This document shows, in pieces, positions 42,708 to 51,799 of a DNA stretch of 60,103 bases. The notes under the pieces were generated by a model. It saw only the letters and a program-made list of their open reading frames with translations. It did no database searches and was not told the DNA's origin. Within the stretch, counting starts at the first letter, position 1. Each line of letters starts with the position of its first letter. The translations under genes and the position numbers were made by a program. This DNA is from Sabulicella rubraurantiaca (GTDB lineage: Bacteria; Pseudomonadota; Alphaproteobacteria; Acetobacterales; Acetobacteraceae), in NCBI RefSeq assembly GCF_017355885.1, contig NZ_JAFEUU010000019.1, positions 1 to 60,103 on the forward strand, in the 5' to 3' direction.

Positions 42708-43795
42708 GGAAGACAGCCGGCCACCCGGTCCATTTCCGCCGCACTCAGCTCCGTGTGAAAGGGCAAGCCTAGGACACGGGGGGCGATTGCCTCCGTGACC
42801 GGAAGGGAGGCCCTAGGGACCTCCGCGAAGGCCGGGTGGTGGTGGGTCCCCAGCCCCCACCACCGGCGCCATTCGACCCTCGCCGCGTCCAGCCGCGCGG
42901 TGGTTTCATGCGCCTCGCCCTCCGGGAGGACGACGTTGAGCGTCATGGTCTGCCAAGTCTCACCCGCTCCGTCTTGGAGACGGCTGCGGTGGCCCCCCAA
43001 CCGCTTGCGATACCCAAGCGCCAGGGAGCGGAGCTTCTGAAGTTTCGTCGGAAGCGCATCCAGGGCTGCCAGGCCAACAGCCGCGGCGTATTCCGACAGA
43101 CGCGTGTTGCCACCTCGGATGGCAGAGAGCCTCTCGCGGCCCAGGAAGCCGAAGCCCGTCATCGCGGTCATCCGGCGGGCCAGTTCCTCATCGGAGGTGA
43201 GGATCGCGCCACCTTCACCGATTCCCAGGACCTTGGTCGCGTGAAGCGAGAGGCAGACAGGAGCCACGCCGACCCCGCGGATCGCCGTGGCCGCCGCCGC
43301 AGCGTCGAACACCACGGGGATCCCCGTCTCCGCTCGGAAATCCTCCCAGGCCCCTAGATCGGGCGGTGCGCCGAAGGCGCTTACCACGAGAACGGCCCCG
43401 GGGCGCTCCGGGAGGCTGAGCAGAGCGCGGCGCGCGATATCAGGCGTGAGCGTCAGGCTCCTCTCGTCGATGTCGAGAAGGAAAGGCGTCATGCCGGCAT
43501 TGGTCACGGCATGCGCGGACGCGATGAATGTGAAGGAAGGCATAAGGCATAGCCCCTTCCCCCCAGCGACGGCGCGCAGCGCCACCTCGATGGCCGCGGT
43601 CCCATTGGAGGTCAGGGTCACCCCTTTCGCCTGCGTCATCTCTCCGAGGCGCGCGGAGAACTCCTGCGACAGCGGACCGTAGTTGCTGTACACCTGGGCC
43701 GCATCGATCCGTCGAAGGTAGGGTATCAGAGCGTCGGTCTCGGGGAGCCAGGGACGCAGGACCCGCACATGCGTCGATCCCTCAAAATTGTTCAA
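42704..43795 (-). CDS. DegT/DnrJ/EryC1/StrS family sugar aminotransferase
   Basis: The 363-residue PLP enzyme has the family's substrate and cofactor loops: SNYGPLSQEFSARLGE, TSNGTAAIEVALRAV, PSFTFIASAHAV and VVFDAAAAA (Asp). The Schiff-base lysine is in LHATKVLGIGEGG, and NTRLSEYAAAVGL follows. It transaminates a keto-sugar nucleotide, probably the 4-keto product of the cluster's dehydratase. The start appears to be a TTG at 43795 behind GGAGGG; GTG 43768 is the alternative. The first 30 residues align with the family. Confidence 0.88.
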   Translation of the reverse strand: MNNFEGSTHVRVLRPWLPETDALIPYLRRIDAAQVYSNYGPLSQEFSARLGEMTQAKGVTLTSNGTAAIEVALRAVAGGKGLCLMPSFTFIASAHAVTNAGMTPFLLDIDERSLTLTPDIARRALLSLPERPGAVLVVSAFGAPPDLGAWEDFRAETGIPVVFDAAAAATAIRGVGVAPVCLSLHATKVLGIGEGGAILTSDEELARRMTAMTGFGFLGRERLSAIRGGNTRLSEYAAAVGLAALDALPTKLQKLRSLALGYRKRLGGHRSRLQDGAGETWQTMTLNVVLPEGEAHETTARLDAARVEWRRWWGLGTHHHPAFAEVPRASLPVTEAIAPRVLGLPFHTELSAAEMDRVAGCLP

Positions 43796-43997
43796 GGTCC
43801 GTGCCCTCCGTCGACCTAATGGCAGAAGAGCCCCTCGGCTGGCGCGATCCGTGCTCAGGCTCGTCGCGACGCTTTAGCTTTGTCGGTCTGGCCCGACAAG
43901 GCTGACGCTCGGACCGCCCAGAGGGCACGCCACCACACCGCCTCGACCCAGAGCCGACCTTCCGGAAGCTGAGAAGGGGCATCACATGGCCCCTCCG

Positions 43998-44621
43998 CTA
44001 TGAGTCGCCTTTGGTGAGCGGACGGGCAGGCACGCCGACGACCACGGCGCCGGGTGGCACGTCGGACGTCACGACCGCTCCTGCGCCGACGGTGGCCCAC
44101 GCACCGACCCGCCGACGCGGCAGGACCACCACGCCTGTTCCCAGATTCGCGCCTTCCTCGACAATGGCTCCACCGGCGAGATGACAACCGGGTCCAAGGC
44201 TCGCGAAGTCGCCAATCCGGCTGTCATGCGCGATCGTGCAGCCTGGATTGATGAGGACGTGCTGGCCGACCTCGGCGTCGACCGTGATGGAGGCGGGCCC
44301 GAGGAGCATGACGCCGTCCCCGAGGCGACTGCGTGCGCCGATCACCGAAGCGGGGTGAAGCGCGGAGACGAAGACGCACTCACGAAGCTTGTCCCTTGCC
44401 AGCCTCATACGGGCCTGCCCGTCGCCAACAGCCAAGACAGCCCTCCTGGTTGAAGCCCAGGCTTCGAGGTCATCCCGGACCGGAAGGCCTGCGCAGGCTC
44501 CGGCGGCAAAGCTCGGCTCGACAAGGAAGCATTCGACCTTCTGACCCGAGGTTTCGAGGACCCAGGCCACCTCGCGGCCCAGCCCCCCCGCACCCACGAT
44601 TCTCAGCCCGTCTTCCATCAT
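43998..44621 (-). CDS. Hexapeptide-repeat acyltransferase (PglD/NeuD-like)
   Basis: The 207-residue protein has an N-terminal nucleotide-sugar-binding Rossmann part (LRIVGAGGLGREVAWVLE, about residues 5-22) and a left-handed beta-helix (IGARSRLGDGVMLLGPASIT, then PGCTIAHDSRIGDFASLGPG with a candidate catalytic His, then VGAGAVVTSDVPPGAVVVGV). It closely follows the PglD architecture of amino-sugar N-acetyltransferases, so it likely acts after the DegT aminotransferase. The start at 44621 follows GAGGGG; the ATG at 44654 is possible. Confidence 0.85.
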   Translation of the reverse strand: MMEDGLRIVGAGGLGREVAWVLETSGQKVECFLVEPSFAAGACAGLPVRDDLEAWASTRRAVLAVGDGQARMRLARDKLRECVFVSALHPASVIGARSRLGDGVMLLGPASITVDAEVGQHVLINPGCTIAHDSRIGDFASLGPGCHLAGGAIVEEGANLGTGVVVLPRRRVGAWATVGAGAVVTSDVPPGAVVVGVPARPLTKGDS

Positions 44622-44672
44622 TCGCCCCTCAGCCGCCTCACGGTCGCCCGGCATCGGGAAGTCGCGTGGCGG

Positions 44673-45398
44673 TCATTCGTAACTCCGGCCGATCCGGTCA
44701 ATGAAAAGGTTCGTCGGCGCCACGAGAATGTCCCGCATGGCGCTCATTCGTACGAGGGAGTCGGGCCGCATGCGCACCAGATGGAGCGTGTCGCGTACGA
44801 TCCGGTGGCGATACCCCGCAGCAATGGTGTCCATGTTGAAGGCCCAGTCCTCATAGCCGAGGCCTTTCTCGATCTCCACTGACTGGTACCGGACGCGCTC
44901 GAAGAGCCGGCGCGGTGCGAAGCAGAGCGAGGTCCAGTGATTGCGAAGAGCCAGGGTCTGCCAGTCCGCACCAAGAATGTCGTCGTCGCGGTGGACGAGC
45001 CAATAGGGCTCTGCGGTCCCGAAGAAGACCGACGCCTCGGGATGCCAGACGACGTCCTCGCCGGATTCCTGCGCGGCCCGGTAGGCCCGGAGGAGCCATT
45101 CGTCGCCCCAGATGTCGTCTGCATCGAGAAACGCGATGTAGTCACCCCGTGCGTCGGCAATGGCCGCGTTGCGGGCGCCACCAAGGTCGCGGCAGGAAAC
45201 TTCAACCAGCCGGCCTGGAGGGGGACAGAACTCCCGGGCGAATGTCCGCGTGAGGTCGTCAGGGCTGTCGAGAAGCAGGATGACCTCAGCCTCGAGGCCC
45301 GCCCCATTCAGAGCCGCAAGATTTCGCTGGACGCTTCGGAGCGCGGAATTGGCCAGCCACTTCTCCCTGTGCATGTTGATGACGGTCGTGACCTTCAC
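44673..45398 (-). CDS. Family 2 glycosyltransferase
   Basis: The 241-residue short GT-A protein begins VTTVINMHREKWLANSALRS and has VILLLDSPDD, GGARNAAIADARGDYIAFLD followed by ADD (metal site), and LGYEDWAFN as acceptor motif. The start is a GTG at 45398 that overlaps the previous stop by 4 bp (GTGA) and is preceded by GGAGAG. It lacks the coiled-coil tails seen in the other GT2 enzymes of the cluster. Confidence 0.83.
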   Translation of the reverse strand: MKVTTVINMHREKWLANSALRSVQRNLAALNGAGLEAEVILLLDSPDDLTRTFAREFCPPPGRLVEVSCRDLGGARNAAIADARGDYIAFLDADDIWGDEWLLRAYRAAQESGEDVVWHPEASVFFGTAEPYWLVHRDDDILGADWQTLALRNHWTSLCFAPRRLFERVRYQSVEIEKGLGYEDWAFNMDTIAAGYRHRIVRDTLHLVRMRPDSLVRMSAMRDILVAPTNLFIDRIGRSYE

Positions 45399-46663
45399 GG
45401 AGCATCTCTCCTGAGGAGCTTGGCAAGCATGCCCCAGTGCTCGCTTTCTGCCTCATGGCGCATGTCGAGTGGCAGCACGCGTGCGGCGACCTCTCTCGGA
45501 ATGCCGTAGGTCACCCGCTCTTCCTCGGTGAGTCCATAGCTCCCAACCAGCAGCAGATCCGCGAACTCAAGATACGAGAGGGCACTGGAGAGCGCAGCGT
45601 GGCGGCGCGACTCTTCTGGCACAGGTAGGGCGACGACAATTCGCAGATGGCGGCGGAGCTGCGCGTTGTATCGGCGCAGGACGTGCAGCCCGATCTCCGT
45701 TCCGAAGGCAACCACGACCGGGGGCCTGACAGACCAGAGAAGGGACGCCACAAGCGTCTCGCGCGTCTCGCGCGAATTGGGCGGATCGAATTCTGCCAGC
45801 GACATCCAGTCCAGGTCGGATGGGAGGCCGAGGCCGACCGAGGGAATGTCTTCGTCCGCCGCAAGGGCGAGGGTGTCCGGCGGACAGCCTACCTCCTCCG
45901 CGACGCGCGCGAGGGCGCAGAGGAATTTGAGCGTCGCCGGATTGTCGATGCGATCGACGAGAACCAGGACGTCTGGCCGCGATCGTAGCGACTGAAAGAC
46001 CTCGCGCCACTTTCGGTCCAGTGAATGCCTCGTATGTGGTAGGAAAGGGAGGTCCGGGAGTGTGCCGGCGAGGGCCGCAACCCCTGGTTCTGTGACGGCA
46101 TGCGCGGCCACCGTCTGCGCTGCCAGATCGAGGAGGGCCTGAGACGGGCTCCATCCACTCGCCTCGATCTGCGCGCCGCGCGCCCTCGAGACCTGCGCAG
46201 CCTCTACGGGACATGTCCGCAGACCGAGTGACGCCCCGATCCGCAGGAAATGCTCGAGGGGCGTCTCCGGTGCCGTCGGAGGCTCTGCAAGCTGAGACAG
46301 GTAGAATTCCGGGTGGAAGCCAGCAGAAGGCCTCCGTCCCTCTGGCCCCCCGTGCTGCAGGTAGTGGGAGAAAGGTTCCACGCCGGCGCGGGCTACATCG
46401 GCGTAGGTGCTGAGGTACCAGGAGACGTCGAAGGCGGGCGAAGGGTCACGCAACTCCCTCCAACCATGGTCGAGGTAGTGCTCAAGCGGGGCGATGCCCG
46501 CCCGAGCCACGTCTGGCTGAGACGCAAGATAGAAGGGCGCGTCGAAGGCATCCTTGAGCCGCGTCCGCAAATCTGGACCTTCTGCGGTAGCAGGCACAGC
46601 GGCACGCCTGCCGGGCATGAGGCGCCGAATGATCGCGCGCCCGACCCTTTCGCGAATCCTCAC
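45395..46663 (-). CDS. NPDVARAG-repeat protein with a GT-B-like half domain
   Basis: The 422-residue protein has a basic N-terminus. Two to three repeats (about residues 40-150) follow, of the form FYLASQPDVARAGIAPLEHY then HGWRELRDPSPAFD, the same kind as at the end of the lipase at 27160. The remainder resembles the N-terminal half of a GT-B glycosyltransferase (VVVAFGTEIGLHVLRRYNAQ, LEFADLLLVGSYGLTEEERV) but stops before any donor-binding domain. It is joined to its neighbours by 4-bp overlaps on both sides and starts at GTG 46663. It may be an adaptor or acceptor-binding partner. Confidence 0.65.
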   Translation of the reverse strand: MRIRERVGRAIIRRLMPGRRAAVPATAEGPDLRTRLKDAFDAPFYLASQPDVARAGIAPLEHYLDHGWRELRDPSPAFDVSWYLSTYADVARAGVEPFSHYLQHGGPEGRRPSAGFHPEFYLSQLAEPPTAPETPLEHFLRIGASLGLRTCPVEAAQVSRARGAQIEASGWSPSQALLDLAAQTVAAHAVTEPGVAALAGTLPDLPFLPHTRHSLDRKWREVFQSLRSRPDVLVLVDRIDNPATLKFLCALARVAEEVGCPPDTLALAADEDIPSVGLGLPSDLDWMSLAEFDPPNSRETRETLVASLLWSVRPPVVVAFGTEIGLHVLRRYNAQLRRHLRIVVALPVPEESRRHAALSSALSYLEFADLLLVGSYGLTEEERVTYGIPREVAARVLPLDMRHEAESEHWGMLAKLLRRDAP

Positions 46664-48594
46664 GGCAGCGCCTCCTGCGTACGGGCATACTCCCGCATGG
46701 GGCTGAGCGCTGCCTCAAAGGCGGCGGTCATCCGTCCGAGATCAGCCTCGGTCATGGCATGGGAGCGAGCCCATTCACGCATCTCGGCAAGCAGCGCAGG
46801 TTGCTCGTGGATCTGCCTCAACACATCCAGCATCGCCGGGACCTTGCCGGCCTCCACAAGCCAGCCAGTTCTGCCGGGAAGAACCAGCTCCGGCAGGCCG
46901 CCGACTTCCGAAGCCAGGATCGGCGTGCCGACGCCCAGTGCTTCCAGAGCCACGGTCGGCCGGCCATCCAGAAGGGAAGGCAGCACGAGGACGTCAAGGT
47001 TCGCGAGAAGGGAGATGGGGTCATCGACCAAGCCGAGGACGCGTAGCCGGCGGTAGGCCGAGGGCGATGCTGCAATCCTGGCTTCAACCTGGGCGCGCTG
47101 CGGGCCCGTCCCCGCCATGATGAAGTGAAGATTCCACTCCGGCGGGCAGGCAGCGACAAGGTCGAGGAAGCCGAGAGGATTCTTCTCCTCCGACCAGCGG
47201 CCCGCGAAGCCGACCACCGTTCCGCCCTCGGGGAGGCCAAGGGCACGGCGCGCGGCAGTGTTCCTCAGAGCCGGGTGGACCCTGCGAAGGTCGATCCCGC
47301 TCTTCACCAGGCTGATCCGGTCTGCCTTTTCTCCATGCTCCAGAAGCCAGTCACGCACCTCGCCATTCTCTACAATGGTGAGATCGATCAGCCTCGCGTA
47401 GCGGCGGTTGTCGCTTGTATGCCCGACGGTGTTGAAGAGCAGATCCACCACCTTGAGGTTCGGGAACTGGATCCGGATGCGCCTCAACATACGGTACGTG
47501 AAGGTGCTGCCGACGACCAGCAGTGTGCTGACGCGGCGCCCCGCGATCGTCGACATGACGAAGTCGGCCCAGTCTTCCTCCTCGAGGAACCGCGGCAGGT
47601 GAAAGACCCGATCCGTGTGTTGCGTGAACCATTCGGTCGTGTCGCCTGCCTCGAGGCCCGGGCTCAGCGTCGAGATGACGTTGATCTCCCACCCCTCGCC
47701 GACGAGATGGCGCACCACTTCGGCGAGGAGTCTTTCTGCTCCGCCGAGGACAAGCCAGGGGACGGCAATCAGCAGGACTGGCTTGGTGCCAGCCTTGGCC
47801 GCAGGCCGCGGCAGTGGCGGAAACGCGTTCCTTTTCGCCTTCAGGGCCCGCGACGTGTCTAGGACCTCGTCGGTCAGCACATCCGCGTTCCCCGCCCGGA
47901 CCAGTGCCGCTTGCTTGTCCATGGGCAAGACGGAGGCGCTCCGGCTCAAGCTGGCCGGATGTACCCGGTACCTGAGCAGGTAGTCATCGGCGAGGTTCAC
48001 CACCTTCGCCCCAAGCGCCACGACGCGAGTCCAGAAGAGCCAGTCCTCATGGACATGCCCGGCAGGGCCGCCCGCGTCATCCCGGAACCCTCCTGCTGCC
48101 TCCCAGAAGTGGCGCCGGAAGGCAGCACAGGTCAGGACGTGATTGCCGGAAAGGAGTGTTGCCAGGTCAGGGCGGCGCACGATCGAGAGCTTTCCCGTCT
48201 CCGCTCCGAACATCTCCATGCCGGCGGAGACGACATCTGCACCCCGGCGCTCAAGAAGATAGGCTGCCTTCTCGAGGTAGGTGGGATGCAGCATGTCGTC
48301 CGCATCCAGGCAGACAATATACTGGCCGCGCGCATGGGTGATCCCGAGGTTGCGGTTTGCGCCGACCTTGGAGGGCCGAGGCTGCATCAGCACCTGGACC
48401 CTTCCATCCGCCAGGGCGGCGACGCGAGAGGGCGTCTTCCCATCCGTCGACCCGCCTTCGACGACGATGATCTCGTGGTTCTTCAGGGTCTGTGCATGCA
48501 CCGAAGCGACTGCCTCAGCGACATAGTCCCCATAGTTGAAGCAGGGGATGACCACGCTGAACAATGGAGGGGAGCCGCTTGCAGCTCTGGTCAT
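46660..48594 (-). CDS. Bifunctional GT2-GT4 glycosyltransferase
   Basis: The 644-residue fusion has an N-terminal GT2 domain at about residues 1-240 (FSVVIPCFNYGDYVAEAVAS, VVEGGSTDG, CLDADDMLHP, HEDWLFWTRV). A C-terminal GT-B/GT4 domain spans about 280-640 (VPWLVLGGAERLLAEVVRHL, GFAGRWSEEKNPLGFLDLVA, LPSLLDGRPTVALEALGVGT). One chain can thus add two successive sugars. It starts 117 bp after the epimerase gene and overlaps the next gene by 4 bp. Confidence 0.9.
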   Translation of the reverse strand: MTRAASGSPPLFSVVIPCFNYGDYVAEAVASVHAQTLKNHEIIVVEGGSTDGKTPSRVAALADGRVQVLMQPRPSKVGANRNLGITHARGQYIVCLDADDMLHPTYLEKAAYLLERRGADVVSAGMEMFGAETGKLSIVRRPDLATLLSGNHVLTCAAFRRHFWEAAGGFRDDAGGPAGHVHEDWLFWTRVVALGAKVVNLADDYLLRYRVHPASLSRSASVLPMDKQAALVRAGNADVLTDEVLDTSRALKAKRNAFPPLPRPAAKAGTKPVLLIAVPWLVLGGAERLLAEVVRHLVGEGWEINVISTLSPGLEAGDTTEWFTQHTDRVFHLPRFLEEEDWADFVMSTIAGRRVSTLLVVGSTFTYRMLRRIRIQFPNLKVVDLLFNTVGHTSDNRRYARLIDLTIVENGEVRDWLLEHGEKADRISLVKSGIDLRRVHPALRNTAARRALGLPEGGTVVGFAGRWSEEKNPLGFLDLVAACPPEWNLHFIMAGTGPQRAQVEARIAASPSAYRRLRVLGLVDDPISLLANLDVLVLPSLLDGRPTVALEALGVGTPILASEVGGLPELVLPGRTGWLVEAGKVPAMLDVLRQIHEQPALLAEMREWARSHAMTEADLGRMTAAFEAALSPMREYARTQEALP

Positions 48595-48711
48595 CGGCTG
48601 GGCCCGCCCGCGAAAAAGTTCGAAGATCCCGCCGCGGGGGCCGACCCTTGCCGGAGGCTCAGTTCAGGCGGGAAGGGAAAGGGGGGCGTTGGCACAAGAA
48701 GACTCCGCGGC

Positions 48712-49641
48712 CTAGGACGCCAGGCGCTCTGGTAGCACCGACGCCGCAAACTCGGCCATCACCGCGCGGATGTCGAAGGCGGGAGGCTCGATCCCGTGAC
48801 CCTTCAGTCGCTCAGCACTTCCGTAATGACGGCGGACGGAGGTGACGCCTGAGCGCCCCGGATCCTCAAGGACCTCGACTGGAAATGGGCACTGCCGCAC
48901 CAGCTCATCAACGAGGGCTCGCAGGCGGGTTGGCATCCCAGAGCAGACATTAAGCACTCCGGTGATATCGGTCCGTCTGGAGAGTGCGAGCAGGACCTCT
49001 GTCACCGCATGAACCGAGAGGAAGTCCCGCTCCGTGGAAAGATCGCCCGTCCGAAGCACGCCTCCGCTCGGAGGCATCGTTGCGACCTGACGCCCAAAGG
49101 CACCTAGCGCGAGATGTCCTGGCATCTGCGGCCCCACGAAGTTGAAGAGGCGAGCGACCACGAGGTTCTGCCCCCTGTCCAATGAGGCCAGCGCGTGATG
49201 GGTCTGCGCGAGCTTCGTGATGCCGTACCCGTCGCGGGGCCTGTGAGGTGTGTCTTCCGTCACAGGAAGTGCGCTGTCCTCGACTGGACCATACTCAGCA
49301 GCTGAGCCGGCAAGCACAATGCGTGCGCCGGGCACTGCTTTGCTGGCAGCGGAAAGGAGCGTCGCGCCGTAGACCGCGTTGATGCGGTAAAGCTCTTGCA
49401 GGGAACCGACCACCGCGCCCGCAAGATGCACGATCACCTCGGGTTGGGCCTTTTCGAGGGCATGTTGCATGGCGGCGGCATCGCTCGGGTCCTCGAGCGG
49501 CAGCCACTGCTCGTCAGGCACGGATTCAGGCGCGCTTCGCCCCAGCGCCCATACCGGAAGGTCCAGAGCCTGCAATGCTGCGAGCACATGCGTGCCCAGA
49601 AAGCCGTTTGCTCCGGTGACCAGGAACCGCGGCCGGGACAT
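48712..49641 (-). CDS. NAD-dependent epimerase/dehydratase (extended SDR)
   Basis: The 309-residue extended SDR has the cofactor motif TGANGFLGTHVL (about residues 9-20), the catalytic YGITK with upstream Ser in LAGSAAEYG, and LFNFVGPQMPGHL. It should reduce, epimerise or dehydrate a nucleotide sugar produced by the two preceding genes. It starts at ATG 49641, two bases from the stop of the nucleotidyltransferase. Confidence 0.85.
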   Translation of the reverse strand: MSRPRFLVTGANGFLGTHVLAALQALDLPVWALGRSAPESVPDEQWLPLEDPSDAAAMQHALEKAQPEVIVHLAGAVVGSLQELYRINAVYGATLLSAASKAVPGARIVLAGSAAEYGPVEDSALPVTEDTPHRPRDGYGITKLAQTHHALASLDRGQNLVVARLFNFVGPQMPGHLALGAFGRQVATMPPSGGVLRTGDLSTERDFLSVHAVTEVLLALSRRTDITGVLNVCSGMPTRLRALVDELVRQCPFPVEVLEDPGRSGVTSVRRHYGSAERLKGHGIEPPAFDIRAVMAEFAASVLPERLAS

Positions 49642-49643
49642 GG

Positions 49644-50378
49644 CTATCCTTCGTTTGAGAGAAAGATGTTGCGCGAGTTCTGGAAAAGCTCCTGCGCGGT
49701 GGCGTAGTCGTCGGGTCTGCCGATGTCGAGCCACCTGCACTCAGGCGCATGGCAGTGGACATGGTGGTCGTCGCGCACCAAAGCTCGCATGAGGTCGGGC
49801 ATATCTAGATACACGCCCGGTTGAACATAATTTCGCACCGCCTCGCGCTGAAGCACGTAGCAGCCCATGCTCACGAGGTGCGGATAGGATGGCTTCTCGA
49901 TGTAGCCGGTCATCCGCATCTCGGGGTCGGTCTCAAGAAGACCAAAATCGATCTTCACCTCCCGACGGAAGCTCGCAACCGTCGCTGCGGCGCCGGTCCG
50001 TCCATGCTCCTGCAGCATCAACTTGAAGTCGAGCGTCGTCAGCAGGTCACCATTGGTGACAAAGAACGTGTCCCCGACCTCGTCGAGCACGGCACCGAGA
50101 GGGCCTGCCGTGCCCAGGGGTTTGTCCTCGAGGCTGTAGCGGATCCGTAAGCCAATCCGCTCTCCTTCGCCGAAAAAAGCCCGCAGAAGATGGTGAAGGT
50201 GATTCACGGCCAGGATCACTTCCTCGACCCCAGCCGCGCGGAGCTGACGCAAGAGGAGTTCAAGGACGGGCATCCCCTCGCCAAGCGGCACCAGGGGCTT
50301 TGGGAACAGAGCCGTATAGGGACCAAGCCGTGTTCCCCGGCCCCCCGCCATGATGACTGCCTTCATCGCGCTTCTCAT
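49644..50378 (-). CDS. Sugar-1-phosphate nucleotidyltransferase
   Basis: The 244-residue protein has the NTP-binding signature MAGGRGTRLGPYTALFPKPL (about residues 10-29), VTNGDLLTTLDF with the metal-binding Asp, and IEKPSYPHLVSMGCYVL. It activates a sugar phosphate to an NDP-sugar for the dehydratase encoded immediately upstream. The ATG at 50378 overlaps the previous stop (TGATG); ATG 50366 is an alternative. Confidence 0.88.
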   Translation of the reverse strand: MRSAMKAVIMAGGRGTRLGPYTALFPKPLVPLGEGMPVLELLLRQLRAAGVEEVILAVNHLHHLLRAFFGEGERIGLRIRYSLEDKPLGTAGPLGAVLDEVGDTFFVTNGDLLTTLDFKLMLQEHGRTGAAATVASFRREVKIDFGLLETDPEMRMTGYIEKPSYPHLVSMGCYVLQREAVRNYVQPGVYLDMPDLMRALVRDDHHVHCHAPECRWLDIGRPDDYATAQELFQNSRNIFLSNEG

Positions 50379-51397
50379 CAGACCGTGTATGCCGTGGGGC
50401 GGTAGAGGTTCTGATGCTCCCGCATGAAGTCGATGGTCTCGATGAGGCCGTCATTGAGACCGACCCGGGGCGTCCAGCCGAGGAGACGTTGCGCCTTCGA
50501 GTTATCTGAAACGAGACGCATGACCTCGCTGAGCTTCGGGCGCAACCTGCTGCTGTCCTGGGTGAGGGGCTTCTCGCACTTCATCAGCGTGAGGATCCGC
50601 TTGGCGATGTCACCGATCGAGGCCGTTTGGCCGGTGCCGAGATTGATGGTTTCGCCGGCCACGCCATCAGCGCTCCCTGCCAAGATGAACCCAGCCGCAG
50701 TGTCGGAAACGAATGTCATGTCGCGTTCGGGGTCCAGCGCGCCAAGACGGATCTCGGACCCGTCGGAAAGTGCCTGCGAGATGACCGTTGGAATGAAAGC
50801 GCGGGCAGATTGCCGCGGGCCGAAGGTGTTGAACGGCCGCAGCGTCACGACCTCCGTCCCGAAGGAGCGCCAATAACTCTCAGCGATCTTGTCGGCGCCG
50901 ATCTTCGATGCCGAGTAGGGCGATTGTCCTTGCAGGGGGTGGTCCTCATCGATGGGCACGCGCTGCGCGGTGCCGTAGACCTCCGAGGTGCTGGTGTGCA
51001 CGACGCGCTGGACGCCGAGGCGACGTGCGGCCTCCAGCACGTTGAGAGTTCCTTCCACGTTGGTCCGGACGTAGGAACGGGGAGCGACGTACGAGAATGG
51101 AATGGCAATCAGCGCAGCGAGGTGAAGGATGACCTCCTGGTCCTTCGCGGCGCTGAACATGAAGTCGCCATCCTCGACATTGCCCGCGACGACTTCGACT
51201 TCTCCAAGGATCTCGCGAGGAAGGAACTGCAGATTCCCCCAGCTCGACAGCGCGTTGTAATGCACCATGGCGCGGACCTTCGCCCCGGCCCGCACCAGAC
51301 GCTCAGTCAGGTTGCTCCCGATGAAGCCTCCGGCGCCCGTAACGAGAACCTTCTTGCCAGCAATGCGCTTCTCCGCCTCGAGCAAACCAAGCGCCAT
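50378..51397 (-). CDS. NAD-dependent 4,6-dehydratase (LegB-like extended SDR)
   Basis: The 339-residue extended SDR has GAGGFIGSNLTERL near the start, SEVYGTAQRVPIDEDHPLQG, the catalytic YSASK in SPYSASKIGADKIAES, and LRPFNTFGPRQSARAFIPTV. The latter two are characteristic of the LegB/CDP- or UDP-GlcNAc 4,6-dehydratase group that opens legionaminic-acid-type pathways. The start ATG 51397 follows GGAGAT; the longer frame has no signal. It is the first gene of the minus-strand cluster and presumably supplies the 4-keto sugar for the DegT aminotransferase. Other legionaminate genes are not in the window. Confidence 0.8.
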   Translation of the reverse strand: MALGLLEAEKRIAGKKVLVTGAGGFIGSNLTERLVRAGAKVRAMVHYNALSSWGNLQFLPREILGEVEVVAGNVEDGDFMFSAAKDQEVILHLAALIAIPFSYVAPRSYVRTNVEGTLNVLEAARRLGVQRVVHTSTSEVYGTAQRVPIDEDHPLQGQSPYSASKIGADKIAESYWRSFGTEVVTLRPFNTFGPRQSARAFIPTVISQALSDGSEIRLGALDPERDMTFVSDTAAGFILAGSADGVAGETINLGTGQTASIGDIAKRILTLMKCEKPLTQDSSRLRPKLSEVMRLVSDNSKAQRLLGWTPRVGLNDGLIETIDFMREHQNLYRPTAYTV

Positions 51398-51799
51398 CTT
51401 CAGATCTCCAGGAAAAACCGCGACCACACTGTCGAGCGGGTCTTCTCTCGCCGGATTTCTCGAAGCGGTCAAGGCAATGACCATTTGCCGGATTACTGTC
51501 TTTCTCGTACCTTAATTACCTATTATTGCTCGAAGTATTCGAAAGAATCGTCGCGCCGGTCGGCGGATGCAAGTCCCAGTGTCTGCGGGCACTGGACGAG
51601 CGCTAGACTTCCTGGCCCTGGCCCCTGATCTATGAATGCGAGGGGGTCGGTCTCAGAAGTGCTTTGTTGAGAGATAGTATGAGCCAACCCTGACTGCTTC
51701 GTGCTGCGGGTCTGGGGGCTGGCGCAGGGCGAGGGAGGCGGGGCCCATCAGGCCGAAAGCAGTCCAGGTCTGTAGGTTGCGGCACGGTGTGAACGACAG
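51398..51799. other. 402-base gap upstream of the glycan cluster
   Basis: The segment near 51500-51550 is AT-richer and probably contains the cluster promoter. On the minus strand 51660-51790 is an open stretch of about 40 codons ending at a TGA, without a start or recognisable family. It may be a gene remnant. No sigma-54 site is seen. Confidence 0.4.

Noticed and set aside
50378-51397. A complete legionaminic acid pathway
   Set aside because: Only a LegB-like dehydratase, a DegT aminotransferase and PglD-like acyltransferases are visible. The synthase, hydrolyzing epimerase and CMP-transferase are missing.
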